A DNA stretch of 64,000 nucleotides from Thiothrix winogradskyi (GTDB lineage: Bacteria; Pseudomonadota; Gammaproteobacteria; Thiotrichales; Thiotrichaceae), in the NCBI RefSeq assembly GCF_021650935.1, contig NZ_CP091244.1:1364001-1428000 (forward strand), given 5' to 3'. Position 1 is the stretch's first letter; each line of letters starts with the position of its first letter. Position numbers and translations under genes: made by a program. Positions 36,354-45,290 of the stretch are shown in pieces. The notes below the pieces were generated by a model, which searched no databases, was not told the DNA's origin, and saw nothing but the letters and a program-made list of their open reading frames with translations.

Positions 36354-39300
36354 TTAGTCGTCGGTATCCTCATCTTCACTTTTGGGCATCCTGCCCGGTG
36401 CGACATAGTTTGCGGCTGAGGTTGCATTGCTGGGGTGAAGTAACACGTTTCCAATCAATAAGTTAATATCATTGCCGGGGCCGGTGTACAGGGTAATGCC
36501 ATCCATATTCAAATCCGAACTGTAGTAACCGGGGAGGCGGAAATTGCTATTCACCTTCTTGTTGCTGTGGTGCATCAAGACCGTGCCTAACACCACGTTG
36601 GTGTCATTGCCGGGACCATTAGCGATCAGGCTATTGTTGTTATTGGCTTCACCTGCCCATAACAATGCGACTTCACCCGTTTCCAAGCGGGCATGTTCAC
36701 CTTTGACCGCAAAGCTTGGCAGGGTGAAATCCGTTGCGGTTAGGGTGGGTGACAATAAGATCGGATCTTTGGTCATTACCCCTAAATGGTTGCGGTGGCG
36801 CAGACTCACGTAATAGTTGCCTTCCGGCACATTCGGGATGCGCAGGTGGGCTTCATTCGTCAACGGGTCAGCGACATCACCATCACGTTGCAAGAGTGCG
36901 GCTTTGGCAATGCTGCGGGCGCGTGGATTGCTGGATGAGCGCAATTCCACCAATACCCAGTCGACAATCGCGTTATCACCGGTGATAGCCAGTACTGCTG
37001 GCGTCGTCACGTCTTTATTACGGTACTTGAACGCCGTCATGCGATCACTGAACGGCTGTGCCAACGGGATCAAGCCTTGTTCGCGTAAATCGTCACGCAT
37101 CAAACCGGTTTTACTGTCGTAAGCGCCTTGTAAGAAGCCGCGCACGTGCAGCACCACGGTGGGTACTTCGTTGTTATCCAGGTAATCGGGAATACCATCC
37201 GCATCCATGTCGTAAGCGTCCAGCGGGTTGCCGTCCTTGTTCTTGTCTGGCTTTTCATCTTTGGTCAGCTTTTTATCGCCGTCATCGTCAGTGTCCAGAT
37301 AATTAGGCTTGCCGTCACCATCGGTGTCGAGCGCATCGGCTGGGTTGCCATCGCCATTGGCATCCGGTTTTTCATATTTGGTAAGGATGCCGTCACCATC
37401 ATCGTCGGTATCCAGCCAGTCGGGTTTGCCATCTTTATCGGTATCCTTCGGTACACCTGCGTTCTTTTCGTAGGAGTCGAGCAGCCCATCGCCGTCATTG
37501 TCTTCATCCACGTCAACCACATTGATGATCACATCCTGCGTGGTGCAAGCACTTTCAGAATCACACGCCTGCACTTGCAGCACATGGGCGTTGTCCTTGT
37601 TGGCATCGGCTGGTTTTTCATAGTCCGGTGCGGACTTGAAGGTGATGATGCCGGTCTTGCTGTCGAGGTTGAACAAGGCTACGTCCGCCCCGCCGCTGAA
37701 GCTGTAGGTGATGCCGCTGGATTCGTTGTCCTTGTCGTCGGTGGTCTGCACATCCAGTGCCGTGCCTGTGCCATTTTCGCTGAAAGTGACGGCTGCGGGG
37801 GATGAGAATACCGGTGGCATGTTGGGGATGCGCCAGTTCACTTCCGCGCCCAGTTTCGGGTAAGCCGCCAGCACGTTGGTAATGCCAGCATGGGCTGGGC
37901 CAAACTTGGCATCATCGGTATCTACGGCGTCATCCAGCCCGTCTTTGTCGGTATCTGTACCCGCTAGGGTGAGACCAGCTTCCTTGGTGTCGTTTTCTCC
38001 CGCTCCGTCGCTGTTGGTATCGAGGTAATCGGGGTTATCCGTACTTTCTGTATTGACCGGAACCAGTCCTGCGCCGTAGGCATCATCCATGCCGTTTTTG
38101 TCTGCATCTGTACCCGATGGGGCTTTGAAGGCGGCGGTGGTTTGCGCCTCAATGTTGTCGGGGATGCCGTCGCCATCGGAATCAAGGTCGAGTTGGTTGG
38201 GGATGCCATCCGCATCAGGGTCAGCCGTACCTTCGGTGGCGTTGGGAATGCCATCGCCGTCCAGATCAAGGTCGTTTTTATCACCGATACCATCGGTGTC
38301 GGTATCTTTCAGGACAGTAATGGTCATTAACTTTTTGACCATCACGCCTTCAATGTCGGTAACGGCGACTTCCACCAAATAAGTGTTATTGCCATCTTTA
38401 TCCGCAGGTGTGGTGAAATTAGGACTACTTTTGAAGGTTAGAACGCCGCTTACGGGGTCAAGCGCAAACAACGCCGCATCATCACCGCCGGTAATGCTGT
38501 AAGTGAGATGATTGCCTTCACTGTTAGTGTCATCCGTGGCGGCAATATCGACGACTGGGGTATTGGTTGTTTCCACATAATCCAGTGCCGCCGCATTGGG
38601 TATGACAGGTGCAGCATTGACTAAACGCCAGTACACGTCCGTGCCATTGCCGGGGTAAGTGGCTAGCACATCAGTAATGCCAGCGTTAGCAGGGCCAAAG
38701 CCAGCGTCATTGCTATCAATCCCATCATCCAAACCGTCTTTATCGACATCCTTACCCGTTAGCGTAATACCGGCTTCAGCGGTATCGTTAGTGCCACTGT
38801 TGTCAGCGTCGGTATCTAAATAATCGGGGTTATCCGTACCATCGGTATTAACCGGGGTTAAGCCTGTGCCGTAAGTATCATCAATACCGTCTTTATTGGC
38901 ATCAACGCCAGTAGGTGCGGTGAATCCTGCGGTGGTTTGCGCTTCGATGTTATCGGGAATGCCATCGCCATCGGAATCAAGATCAACATGGTTGGGAGAG
39001 CCGTCACCATCAGTGTCCGTCATGCCTTCCACACTGTCAGGAATGCCATCGTTATCCGAGTCTAGGTCAGCGCCATCCAGCACACCATCGCCATCGGTGT
39101 CTTTCACAACAGTAATGGTGATCAGTTGTTTGGTGTTTGCACCTTGTTGGTCGGCAACGTTGATTTCCACCTGATAGACGTTGTTTTTATCCGTATCTTG
39201 CGGGTCAGCAATGTTAGGAATGTCTTTAAATGCCAACTCACCGGTACTGCTCAAGGTAAACAGGTCTTTGTCCGCACCACCCGATAGGCTGTAAATCAGC

Positions 39301-41333
39301 CCAGTACCATCACTTTTTTCTGTATCGGTATCGTCAGTACTGTGAACATCCACAACAGCAGTGCTGGTGTCGGTGAAGACTTGGAAGGTATTGGCAGTGG
39401 AAATGACCGGCGCAGGGTTACACGCGGCTACTTCGGTCGTTACACTCAAGCCCGGTGTAATGTTAGTACGCACAGTGTTTTTCATGGCGGGGGTATCAAC
39501 CGCACAAGTAACCGCCGATTTGTAACAGAACTGCGGCGGTGCGTCCGACTTAAACGTCATTGCCACTTTTGGGGCAACGCCGTCGTTCCACGCGGTTTTA
39601 CCGACGGGTTTACCCACTGAACGCAGTTCCAGCACTTTGATGCTGGGTGATATATCAGAAATATTCAGGCTATCACTGCTGCCACCGATCATTTCAACGG
39701 GGCCTTTGAGTATTTCCCCAGTATCAGGGTTAACGACTTTGACTTTGAGCGAGGTAAAGTCCACGCCAGATTCCATGCTGGTATCGAAGAATTGCACCTT
39801 TTCCCACGCTAATGTTGGGTCTGTTTTGCCATCGCAGCGATATTCTTCCATTGGCACGGCAAGTTTGCCTGTCGAGCGCACACAAGGCGTTGCGCCCGTT
39901 TCAGGATCCCAAGAAATTAACTGCCCCGCATCACCAAACGAATAGACGCAAGCGCCATCGGTGTTTAGACCGTAAGGATACGCAGCCGCTCCTGCGCCAA
40001 ATACCCCAGCGCTCATACTGCTGCCTGTACAAGCGGCGTTAGTTGCCCAGTCCCAGCAGCCCAAACTGTTTTCAGGGTGAAACTGTGGGAAAAACACACG
40101 GGTGTCGACATACGTTTCTGCCACTGCATTCAGACCGGGTTGTGAGCCGTGTACCGCGCTAAGGGCAACACTAACAGGATTGCTGCCATCTAAGTCATAG
40201 CAAGTGGCATTGGTTTTATAACCGGCAATACAAACACCCGTGATCTTTTCATTGGCATCCATACGGCGGAATACGTCGGTCTGTCCGGCTGGAATGGTAA
40301 GAGGATTGGTTGCCCAGTCCGCACATTTTGCATTGGTGGTGGTGTCGAAACATGCCATGACCCCGGCAGTACTCGCCACGTAAATACGCTTACCGATCGT
40401 CTGAATGTCAGAGCCAGTAGTGCTCCAGCTATTGGTATCCAGCGCATTCACGCCGACAGCAACGGGTGTGAACCCTTGGCAACGTTCCAATGCGTTTGAA
40501 GGGTCAAAACAGTCGATGTTTCCCCCTTTGGTTAACACATAGAGGCGGTTATTAATGGCTACTGGCCCTGCATAGCCGCCATCTTGTACAACCGGGCTTG
40601 CGCCACAAGCCGTATCGGTTTCTCCATCCCAACAGTAAATTTGCCCGCGTTGACCATACGTTGCATTCCCTGAGTCATCACCGATATAAAGCTTATTGCC
40701 GATATTAACGACCAGTGGTGACATGCCGGTTGGAATATTGGGGTTTTTGGGATAACCACTGCAAACCGCTTCTGTTGCAGTGTCATAGCACCATAGATTA
40801 GGGTCGGGCTGATGGTGGTTGATCCCCATGATTTTGCCATTATCCAAAATGCCGGGAGCGAAGCCGTCACCGCCACCGCTAAGGTTAACCGGGCCGGTGA
40901 GTGGCAAGGTCATGGTGCGCCCTTTACCTAAGCCGGTAGGCACGACAAACGGGTTGCTCCAAATAATGGCATTCACGCCGGTCTCTGATTGGATGCTGCT
41001 GAAACTTGCACCATTATCGTTGGAATATTGCGCTGTCCAACCCGGTGGCATTTGCAACGAACCACCGACTAGCGAATGACCTTTTTCCATGCGGTCAGTC
41101 AGAATGACGTTTTCCATAACGTTGGCGCGATTGTTGGCATGGGTAATAATCCAGTCCATTGTACTGGTGCTGCCCGCTGACGCTGTGCCGGAAACCGTGC
41201 CGGTTTTAGTGAGTGATTCCTCAGCAGAAATGGCTGGCTTCGGCAAAATACTGATTAATATTGCTAATAAAATTAGAATGGTCAATGCACGGTGACGATG
41301 CAACATTAGTAACCTGTTGAACGAAGCGGTCAT
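36354..41333 (-). CDS. Giant exported protein: Cys-paired propeller-like region, three cadherin-like/TSP3 units, module B
   Basis: 1659 aa. An N-terminal signal region (hydrophobic ALTILILLAILISILPKPA, cleavage near ISAEE). Residues 45-130 resemble DUF11-type repeats. Residues 140-500 hold at least five segments of the form CxDxxTxAxCxG (CYDTATEAVCSG, CFDTTTNAKCADW, CWDWATNAACTG), suggesting a disulfide-stapled beta-propeller. Cadherin-like domains begin near 639, 906 and 1171, with conserved [17 protein letters not shown] TSP3 blocks after the first two. Dense TSP3 repeats lie at 1270-1390. Module B is at 1391-1650, followed by an acidic tail SEDEDTDD. Calcium binding and adhesion are inferred from the domain types. 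It shares its cadherin/TSP3 blocks with the 46641 gene. Confidence 0.75.
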   Translation of the reverse strand: MTASFNRLLMLHRHRALTILILLAILISILPKPAISAEESLTKTGTVSGTASAGSTSTMDWIITHANNRANVMENVILTDRMEKGHSLVGGSLQMPPGWTAQYSNDNGASFSSIQSETGVNAIIWSNPFVVPTGLGKGRTMTLPLTGPVNLSGGGDGFAPGILDNGKIMGINHHQPDPNLWCYDTATEAVCSGYPKNPNIPTGMSPLVVNIGNKLYIGDDSGNATYGQRGQIYCWDGETDTACGASPVVQDGGYAGPVAINNRLYVLTKGGNIDCFDPSNALERCQGFTPVAVGVNALDTNSWSTTGSDIQTIGKRIYVASTAGVMACFDTTTNAKCADWATNPLTIPAGQTDVFRRMDANEKITGVCIAGYKTNATCYDLDGSNPVSVALSAVHGSQPGLNAVAETYVDTRVFFPQFHPENSLGCWDWATNAACTGSSMSAGVFGAGAAAYPYGLNTDGACVYSFGDAGQLISWDPETGATPCVRSTGKLAVPMEEYRCDGKTDPTLAWEKVQFFDTSMESGVDFTSLKVKVVNPDTGEILKGPVEMIGGSSDSLNISDISPSIKVLELRSVGKPVGKTAWNDGVAPKVAMTFKSDAPPQFCYKSAVTCAVDTPAMKNTVRTNITPGLSVTTEVAACNPAPVISTANTFQVFTDTSTAVVDVHSTDDTDTEKSDGTGLIYSLSGGADKDLFTLSSTGELAFKDIPNIADPQDTDKNNVYQVEINVADQQGANTKQLITITVVKDTDGDGVLDGADLDSDNDGIPDSVEGMTDTDGDGSPNHVDLDSDGDGIPDNIEAQTTAGFTAPTGVDANKDGIDDTYGTGLTPVNTDGTDNPDYLDTDADNSGTNDTAEAGITLTGKDVDKDGLDDGIDSNDAGFGPANAGITDVLATYPGNGTDVYWRLVNAAPVIPNAAALDYVETTNTPVVDIAATDDTNSEGNHLTYSITGGDDAALFALDPVSGVLTFKSSPNFTTPADKDGNNTYLVEVAVTDIEGVMVKKLMTITVLKDTDTDGIGDKNDLDLDGDGIPNATEGTADPDADGIPNQLDLDSDGDGIPDNIEAQTTAAFKAPSGTDADKNGMDDAYGAGLVPVNTESTDNPDYLDTNSDGAGENDTKEAGLTLAGTDTDKDGLDDAVDTDDAKFGPAHAGITNVLAAYPKLGAEVNWRIPNMPPVFSSPAAVTFSENGTGTALDVQTTDDKDNESSGITYSFSGGADVALFNLDSKTGIITFKSAPDYEKPADANKDNAHVLQVQACDSESACTTQDVIINVVDVDEDNDGDGLLDSYEKNAGVPKDTDKDGKPDWLDTDDDGDGILTKYEKPDANGDGNPADALDTDGDGKPNYLDTDDDGDKKLTKDEKPDKNKDGNPLDAYDMDADGIPDYLDNNEVPTVVLHVRGFLQGAYDSKTGLMRDDLREQGLIPLAQPFSDRMTAFKYRNKDVTTPAVLAITGDNAIVDWVLVELRSSSNPRARSIAKAALLQRDGDVADPLTNEAHLRIPNVPEGNYYVSLRHRNHLGVMTKDPILLSPTLTATDFTLPSFAVKGEHARLETGEVALLWAGEANNNNSLIANGPGNDTNVVLGTVLMHHSNKKVNSNFRLPGYYSSDLNMDGITLYTGPGNDINLLIGNVLLHPSNATSAANYVAPGRMPKSEDEDTDD

Positions 41334-41480
41334 GTGGGTGTTCCCTGATTGTTTCTAAGTTTCTTATTGTGAAGTGTCTAATATTTGTTAGTTATTTTAT
41401 AAATAGTATTAATGATGACGTAGACATACACTGAACGGCAAGATTATGTGGATAACTGGTAAGTGAAAGTGGATGCTTAT

Positions 41481-41514
41481 AAAAAATGGCCTGAATCTCG
41501 CGACCCAAGCCATT
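41481..41514 (-). terminator. Rho-independent terminator of the choice-of-anchor-L gene
   Basis: On the minus strand AATGGCTTG pairs with CAGGCCATT (nine pairs, one T-G), followed by TTTTTT. The sequence between stop and stem (GTTCCCAACGTCAACC on the plus strand) is nearly the same as that after the 46641 gene. Confidence 0.75.
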
Positions 41515-41548
41515 CGTTCCCAACGTCAACCGTTGCCAGCAGTCAAGG

Positions 41549-43570
41549 TTACTTCGGTATTGTTCCGCTAATGATGTAATTAGCCGCCCCCGCCCCATTG
41601 GCAGGATATTGCGCAATATTACCCAGCAACAGATTGGTGTCATTGCCGGGACCGCTGTACACACTCAAGCCATCCATATTCAAATCCGCAGCGTAGTAAC
41701 CGGGCAAGCGGAAGTTGCTGCTGGCTGAGGCATTACTGGGGTGCTGCATGATCGTGCCCAACAAGGGGTTGGCATCATTGCCAGGCCCAATGCCCACGGC
41801 GTTATTGCTGAAATTGGTATCGCCCGCCCACAACAACGCCTTGCTCTGACTGCTGGCACGGGCATATTGCCCGCTCACGGCGGTCGTTGGCAGGGTGAAA
41901 TCGACCAGCGCGGTAGTGGCACTCAGCGGCATTGCCGCCTGCGTCATTACCCCCAAATGGTTACGGTGGCGCAGGCTGACGTAATACGCATCTTGTGGCA
42001 ATGGCACACGCAAAGTGGTGTCGTTCGTCAACGGGTTAACCACATCCCCATCCCGTTGCAACAAGCCTGTGGTACGAGCCAATACGGTTTTGGGGGTGGT
42101 TTTATCACGCAATTCCACCACCACCCAATCGACCGGCGCATCATTGCCGGTCAGTGCCAGCCGTTCCGCCGTGGTTACTTCTGCGCCTGCGTAACCCAGC
42201 AAGCTATTGGCGACATACGGCTGTGCCAGCGGCAGGAAACCCTGTCGGCGCAGATCATCGCGCATCAAACCATCAGTGCTGTTATAAGCCCCCTGCAACA
42301 AGCCGCGTACTTGCAAAGCCAGCGTCGGCACACTGCTGGTAGTGATGTTCAGGCGGGCAGTGTCATCTTCATCCGGGAAGGTGGCGCTGTTAAACGGAGT
42401 GGAATCAAAATCGTCGTGCAAAGCGTAGAGGATTTCAGCCATCGGGGTATGGCTACCCTCGGTATTCATCTGCACCGTAAAGGTAATGGATTTGCTGCTA
42501 TTGGCAGACACCGTGCCTGCCTCCCACACGGCGGTGGTCGGGTTATACGCACTACCGCCGTCATGGCTGATAATGCTCATGCCCGCAGGCCACTGCAACT
42601 GGGTTTGCAGCAATTCACCGTCAACCGCCCCGGAACGGTTGTGCAAGGTGTAAGTGAGCGTCAGCGTGTCATATTGCTTAGGGGTTAGGGTGCTGGCAGT
42701 TGCCGTCAATTCCATATCCACCGGACGCGACACCGTGCTGGTCAGCCACTTGAAAAATACCCCGGAATCGAACGCTGCATCCGCCGCATCTGCCAGTGCC
42801 AGTTTGATATGGTAGGTTTCCCCCGCTGTCAGCCCTTTTATTCCAGCGGTTGTGGGCTTGCTGAAACCATCTAATTGGGTATTGGCATTGCCTGAACCAT
42901 TGCCGTTGTCATTGAAAAACATGGCGTTGCTTAGGTTACAGGCGCTGCCATCCTGAAACGCGCCAGCTACCCCAGCATTGATATTATTGACGGTAATACC
43001 CTGATTGGTATTGGGCAGGAATGCGGCATTTTTCGTGCCGTCCAACCCCAGCCCTGAAACAAACAGCCCAAATGCATCGTTGAACTGGCTGCACACGAAT
43101 TCGGGGTATTCTTCCGAGCCAAACACCAGCACGAAATTGACTTTATCCCCCACCGGTACAATGTCGAACTCAATGATCACCGGGTCGAAAATGGCTTGGC
43201 TGCTCAACAGGGTCAAATCCGGGTCGGCATAGCTAACACCCGTGCCGATGCTAATCGAGCCGTTGGTATTTTTACCCACCAATGCCGCAGTGGTGCCGGT
43301 ACTGATAAACAAACCGCCTGGAATCCCGATGACGGGGCCTGCTCCGACCACATCCGTGCCGCCAGTGAAGGTGCCGTATTGCCCTTTTGCGCCTTTAGTA
43401 ATCGTTACGTTGCTAATCGCTAAACCCGGCCCGTCCAATGCTTGCGTCATTGCGGCAATGGAGGCGCTTTGGTTCAGGGTTAATCCGGCAGCATAGGTAT
43501 CCGTCAGCGGGATGCACAGTAACGCCAACCCGTACCAGAGCCGTGACCAGCTTGTCTTGATGATTGCCAT
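41549..43570 (-). CDS. Exported protein with choice-of-anchor-L domain, DUF11-like domain and module B
   Basis: 673 aa from ATG 43570 (MAIIKTSWSRLWYGLALLCI, signal ending DTYAAG); the frame extends to 43630 without better support. Residues about 35-275 match the choice-of-anchor-L domain: GLFISTGTT, VIIEFDIVPVGDKVNFVLVF then GSEEYPEFVCSQFNDAFG. About 280-400 is a DUF11-like beta domain (LTYTLHNRSGAVDGELL). Module B is at about 414-673. Choice-of-anchor domains occur in exported proteins that vary in their C-terminal anchor type, so module B may be acting as the anchor or sorting signal. This is inference from domain order. Confidence 0.78.
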   Translation of the reverse strand: MAIIKTSWSRLWYGLALLCIPLTDTYAAGLTLNQSASIAAMTQALDGPGLAISNVTITKGAKGQYGTFTGGTDVVGAGPVIGIPGGLFISTGTTAALVGKNTNGSISIGTGVSYADPDLTLLSSQAIFDPVIIEFDIVPVGDKVNFVLVFGSEEYPEFVCSQFNDAFGLFVSGLGLDGTKNAAFLPNTNQGITVNNINAGVAGAFQDGSACNLSNAMFFNDNGNGSGNANTQLDGFSKPTTAGIKGLTAGETYHIKLALADAADAAFDSGVFFKWLTSTVSRPVDMELTATASTLTPKQYDTLTLTYTLHNRSGAVDGELLQTQLQWPAGMSIISHDGGSAYNPTTAVWEAGTVSANSSKSITFTVQMNTEGSHTPMAEILYALHDDFDSTPFNSATFPDEDDTARLNITTSSVPTLALQVRGLLQGAYNSTDGLMRDDLRRQGFLPLAQPYVANSLLGYAGAEVTTAERLALTGNDAPVDWVVVELRDKTTPKTVLARTTGLLQRDGDVVNPLTNDTTLRVPLPQDAYYVSLRHRNHLGVMTQAAMPLSATTALVDFTLPTTAVSGQYARASSQSKALLWAGDTNFSNNAVGIGPGNDANPLLGTIMQHPSNASASSNFRLPGYYAADLNMDGLSVYSGPGNDTNLLLGNIAQYPANGAGAANYIISGTIPK

Positions 43571-43757
43571 AGTGGTGAACCTGCTTTTGTTATTGTTTTT
43601 ACATGTGAATGAACTGAGCTTTGCGCTCACCGTCCATGATCACCTGAGCTTTGCCCTGCCAGCAAGTTTGCGCGGATAAGCGGTAAGGTGGCTTGCTCCC
43701 TCGTATTGCGGAGACAGGGCAAGAAATCTGACAATGATTTTGCGTTATACTCAACCC

Positions 43758-43796
43758 ATGACAACGACACGATGGTATCCACTGGGGAATGTATGA
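43758..43796 (+). promoter_or_regulatory. Possible leader mini-ORF before the AlbA_2-type gene
   Basis: ATG ACA ACG through GTA TGA encodes 12 residues and ends in an ATGA overlap with the ATG at 43793. TATACT, a good -10-like box, lies 12 bp before it. This could couple translation, or the ATG may simply be unused. Confidence 0.3.
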
Positions 43797-45157
43797 AGTG
43801 TGACAATATTCTTGAGTTTTTACAGCAGGGCGAATCCATCACGGTTGAGTTTAAGGCTTCCTTTGACCGTAACAGTATTGAATCACTGGTGGCTTTCGCC
43901 AACACCCAAGGTGGGCAAGTGTTGGTGGGTGTGACGGACAAGGCAGACATTTGTGGTGTCAGCCTCGGTAAAGAAACGCTCAACGAATGGCTGGGGCAAA
44001 TCAAGTCCGCGACCAGCCCCAGTATTATTCCTGACATCGAAGCCGTTGATATTGGCGGAAAGACGATAGTGTGTATCCACATTGCCGAATATCCGGTCAA
44101 GCCTGTTAATACCCGTGGGCGTTATTACAAACGGATTGCCAGTGCCAATCACCAACTCAGCCTCAATGAAATCAATGATTTGTACATGCAGTCCCTGCAA
44201 CTGTCATGGGATAGCCATCCCGTCAACGATGCTTCGCTGGCAGATATTTCCATTCCCAAAATTGAGGTATTTATCGAGCAGGTCAATATCGGCGGGCGTT
44301 TCCATCTTGACCCATCCCCCTTGCACGCGCTGGAAAAACTCAAGTTTATCAGTGGCCAACAACCACGTTGGGCAGCATTGTTGTTGTTCGCCACGAACCC
44401 CATCCGCCATCACATCCACATCGGGCGTTTCAAAACGGCCAGTATGATCATTGATGACCGGCAAATTACTGACACGTTATTTGAAGCGGTGGAACAAGCC
44501 ATGAAATTCATGGTATCGCATATCCCGGTCGCTTTTGCCTTTGACGGTAGTTTGCAACGCAAGGAACGCTTTGCCTACCCGTTGTCAGCGTTGCGGGAAG
44601 TATTGCTGAACGCGGTCGTACACCGTGACTACAACAACCCGTCGGACATCCAGATCAAAATTTTCGACGACAGGATTACGATCTTCAGTCCTGGCAGGTT
44701 TTACGGCTTGAGTGTTGCGGATATTCAGACTGACCATTATCCCTCCCAGTTGCGTAACAAGCTGGTTGCCGAAGCTTTTTACCTGACCCGTAATATCGAA
44801 AAATATGGCAGTGGTTTCATCCGTATCCGCGAAGCCTTGCGGGATTACCCCGAACTGGCGTTTTCCGTGCAGGAAATCGGCAACGGTGTACTCGTCAGCT
44901 TTATTCGCCACGCCGATACAACGCCCGCCAGTATCGACAAGCCTGAGGGAGTAAATGAGGGGGTAAATGAGGGAGTAACCCGACTCTACCAATACATTGC
45001 CCAACATCCCGGACAGCGGCTCCCAGAATTGTCCAAACAGTTGCATATTCCCGCCAAAACGCTGGAACGCTGGCTCAAACAACTGAAACAGACGCATCTG
45101 ATCCACTTTCAGGGCGCTCCCAAAACAGGCGGTTATTACCAACAGAATAGCCCTTGA
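43793..45157 (+). CDS. Schlafen/AlbA_2-type ATP-binding protein (putative transcriptional regulator)
   Basis: 454 aa from ATG 43793. The N-terminal AlbA_2 domain (about 1-125) has ESITVEFKASFDRNSIESLV and FANTQGGQVLVGVTDK. The middle has a GHKL-like ATPase block, ALREVLLNAVVHRDYNNPSD, and the C-terminus a winged helix (LPELSKQLHIPAKTLERWLK). A GVNEGVNEGV tract precedes the helix, common in this family. Relatives are annotated as ATP-dependent DNA helicase-like or regulators; some take part in phage defence. A 12-codon frame (MTTTRWYPLGNV, 43758-43796) overlaps its ATG as ATGA. The stop TGA (45155-45157) lies inside the right end of the IS element, so the last residues may have been changed by the insertion. 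Confidence 0.82.
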   Translation: MKCDNILEFLQQGESITVEFKASFDRNSIESLVAFANTQGGQVLVGVTDKADICGVSLGKETLNEWLGQIKSATSPSIIPDIEAVDIGGKTIVCIHIAEYPVKPVNTRGRYYKRIASANHQLSLNEINDLYMQSLQLSWDSHPVNDASLADISIPKIEVFIEQVNIGGRFHLDPSPLHALEKLKFISGQQPRWAALLLFATNPIRHHIHIGRFKTASMIIDDRQITDTLFEAVEQAMKFMVSHIPVAFAFDGSLQRKERFAYPLSALREVLLNAVVHRDYNNPSDIQIKIFDDRITIFSPGRFYGLSVADIQTDHYPSQLRNKLVAEAFYLTRNIEKYGSGFIRIREALRDYPELAFSVQEIGNGVLVSFIRHADTTPASIDKPEGVNEGVNEGVTRLYQYIAQHPGQRLPELSKQLHIPAKTLERWLKQLKQTHLIHFQGAPKTGGYYQQNSP

Positions 45158-45290
45158 CATCCTCCCCTCCCTAAAGGAAGGGGATTCCTACTGCATTCAG
45201 CCAGATAGCTGACTTACTTCGGCGAGTTCCTGCTTCATCGAGCGGCTTAATGCTTCGGCTGCGCTCAGCAACCATGCCGCATCTCCACAG
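45154..45290 (-). ncRNA. Predicted omega (reRNA) guide RNA of the TnpB element
   Basis: In this family the guide RNA overlaps the 3' end of tnpB and ends at the right end, taking its guide from flanking DNA. Here the flank would give the guide GGGCTATTCTGTTGGTAATA (complement of 45134-45153), which is the 3' end of the AlbA_2-type gene. The position is inferred from known TnpB systems; the exact 5' end is not visible. Confidence 0.45.

Noticed and set aside
41741..42688. 315-codon open frame on the plus strand inside the choice-of-anchor-L gene
   Set aside because: It mirrors the strong minus-strand coding sequence, has no family signal and no ribosome site. Similar mirror frames at 983-2122, 8374-9345 and 37146-37805 were dropped for the same reason.
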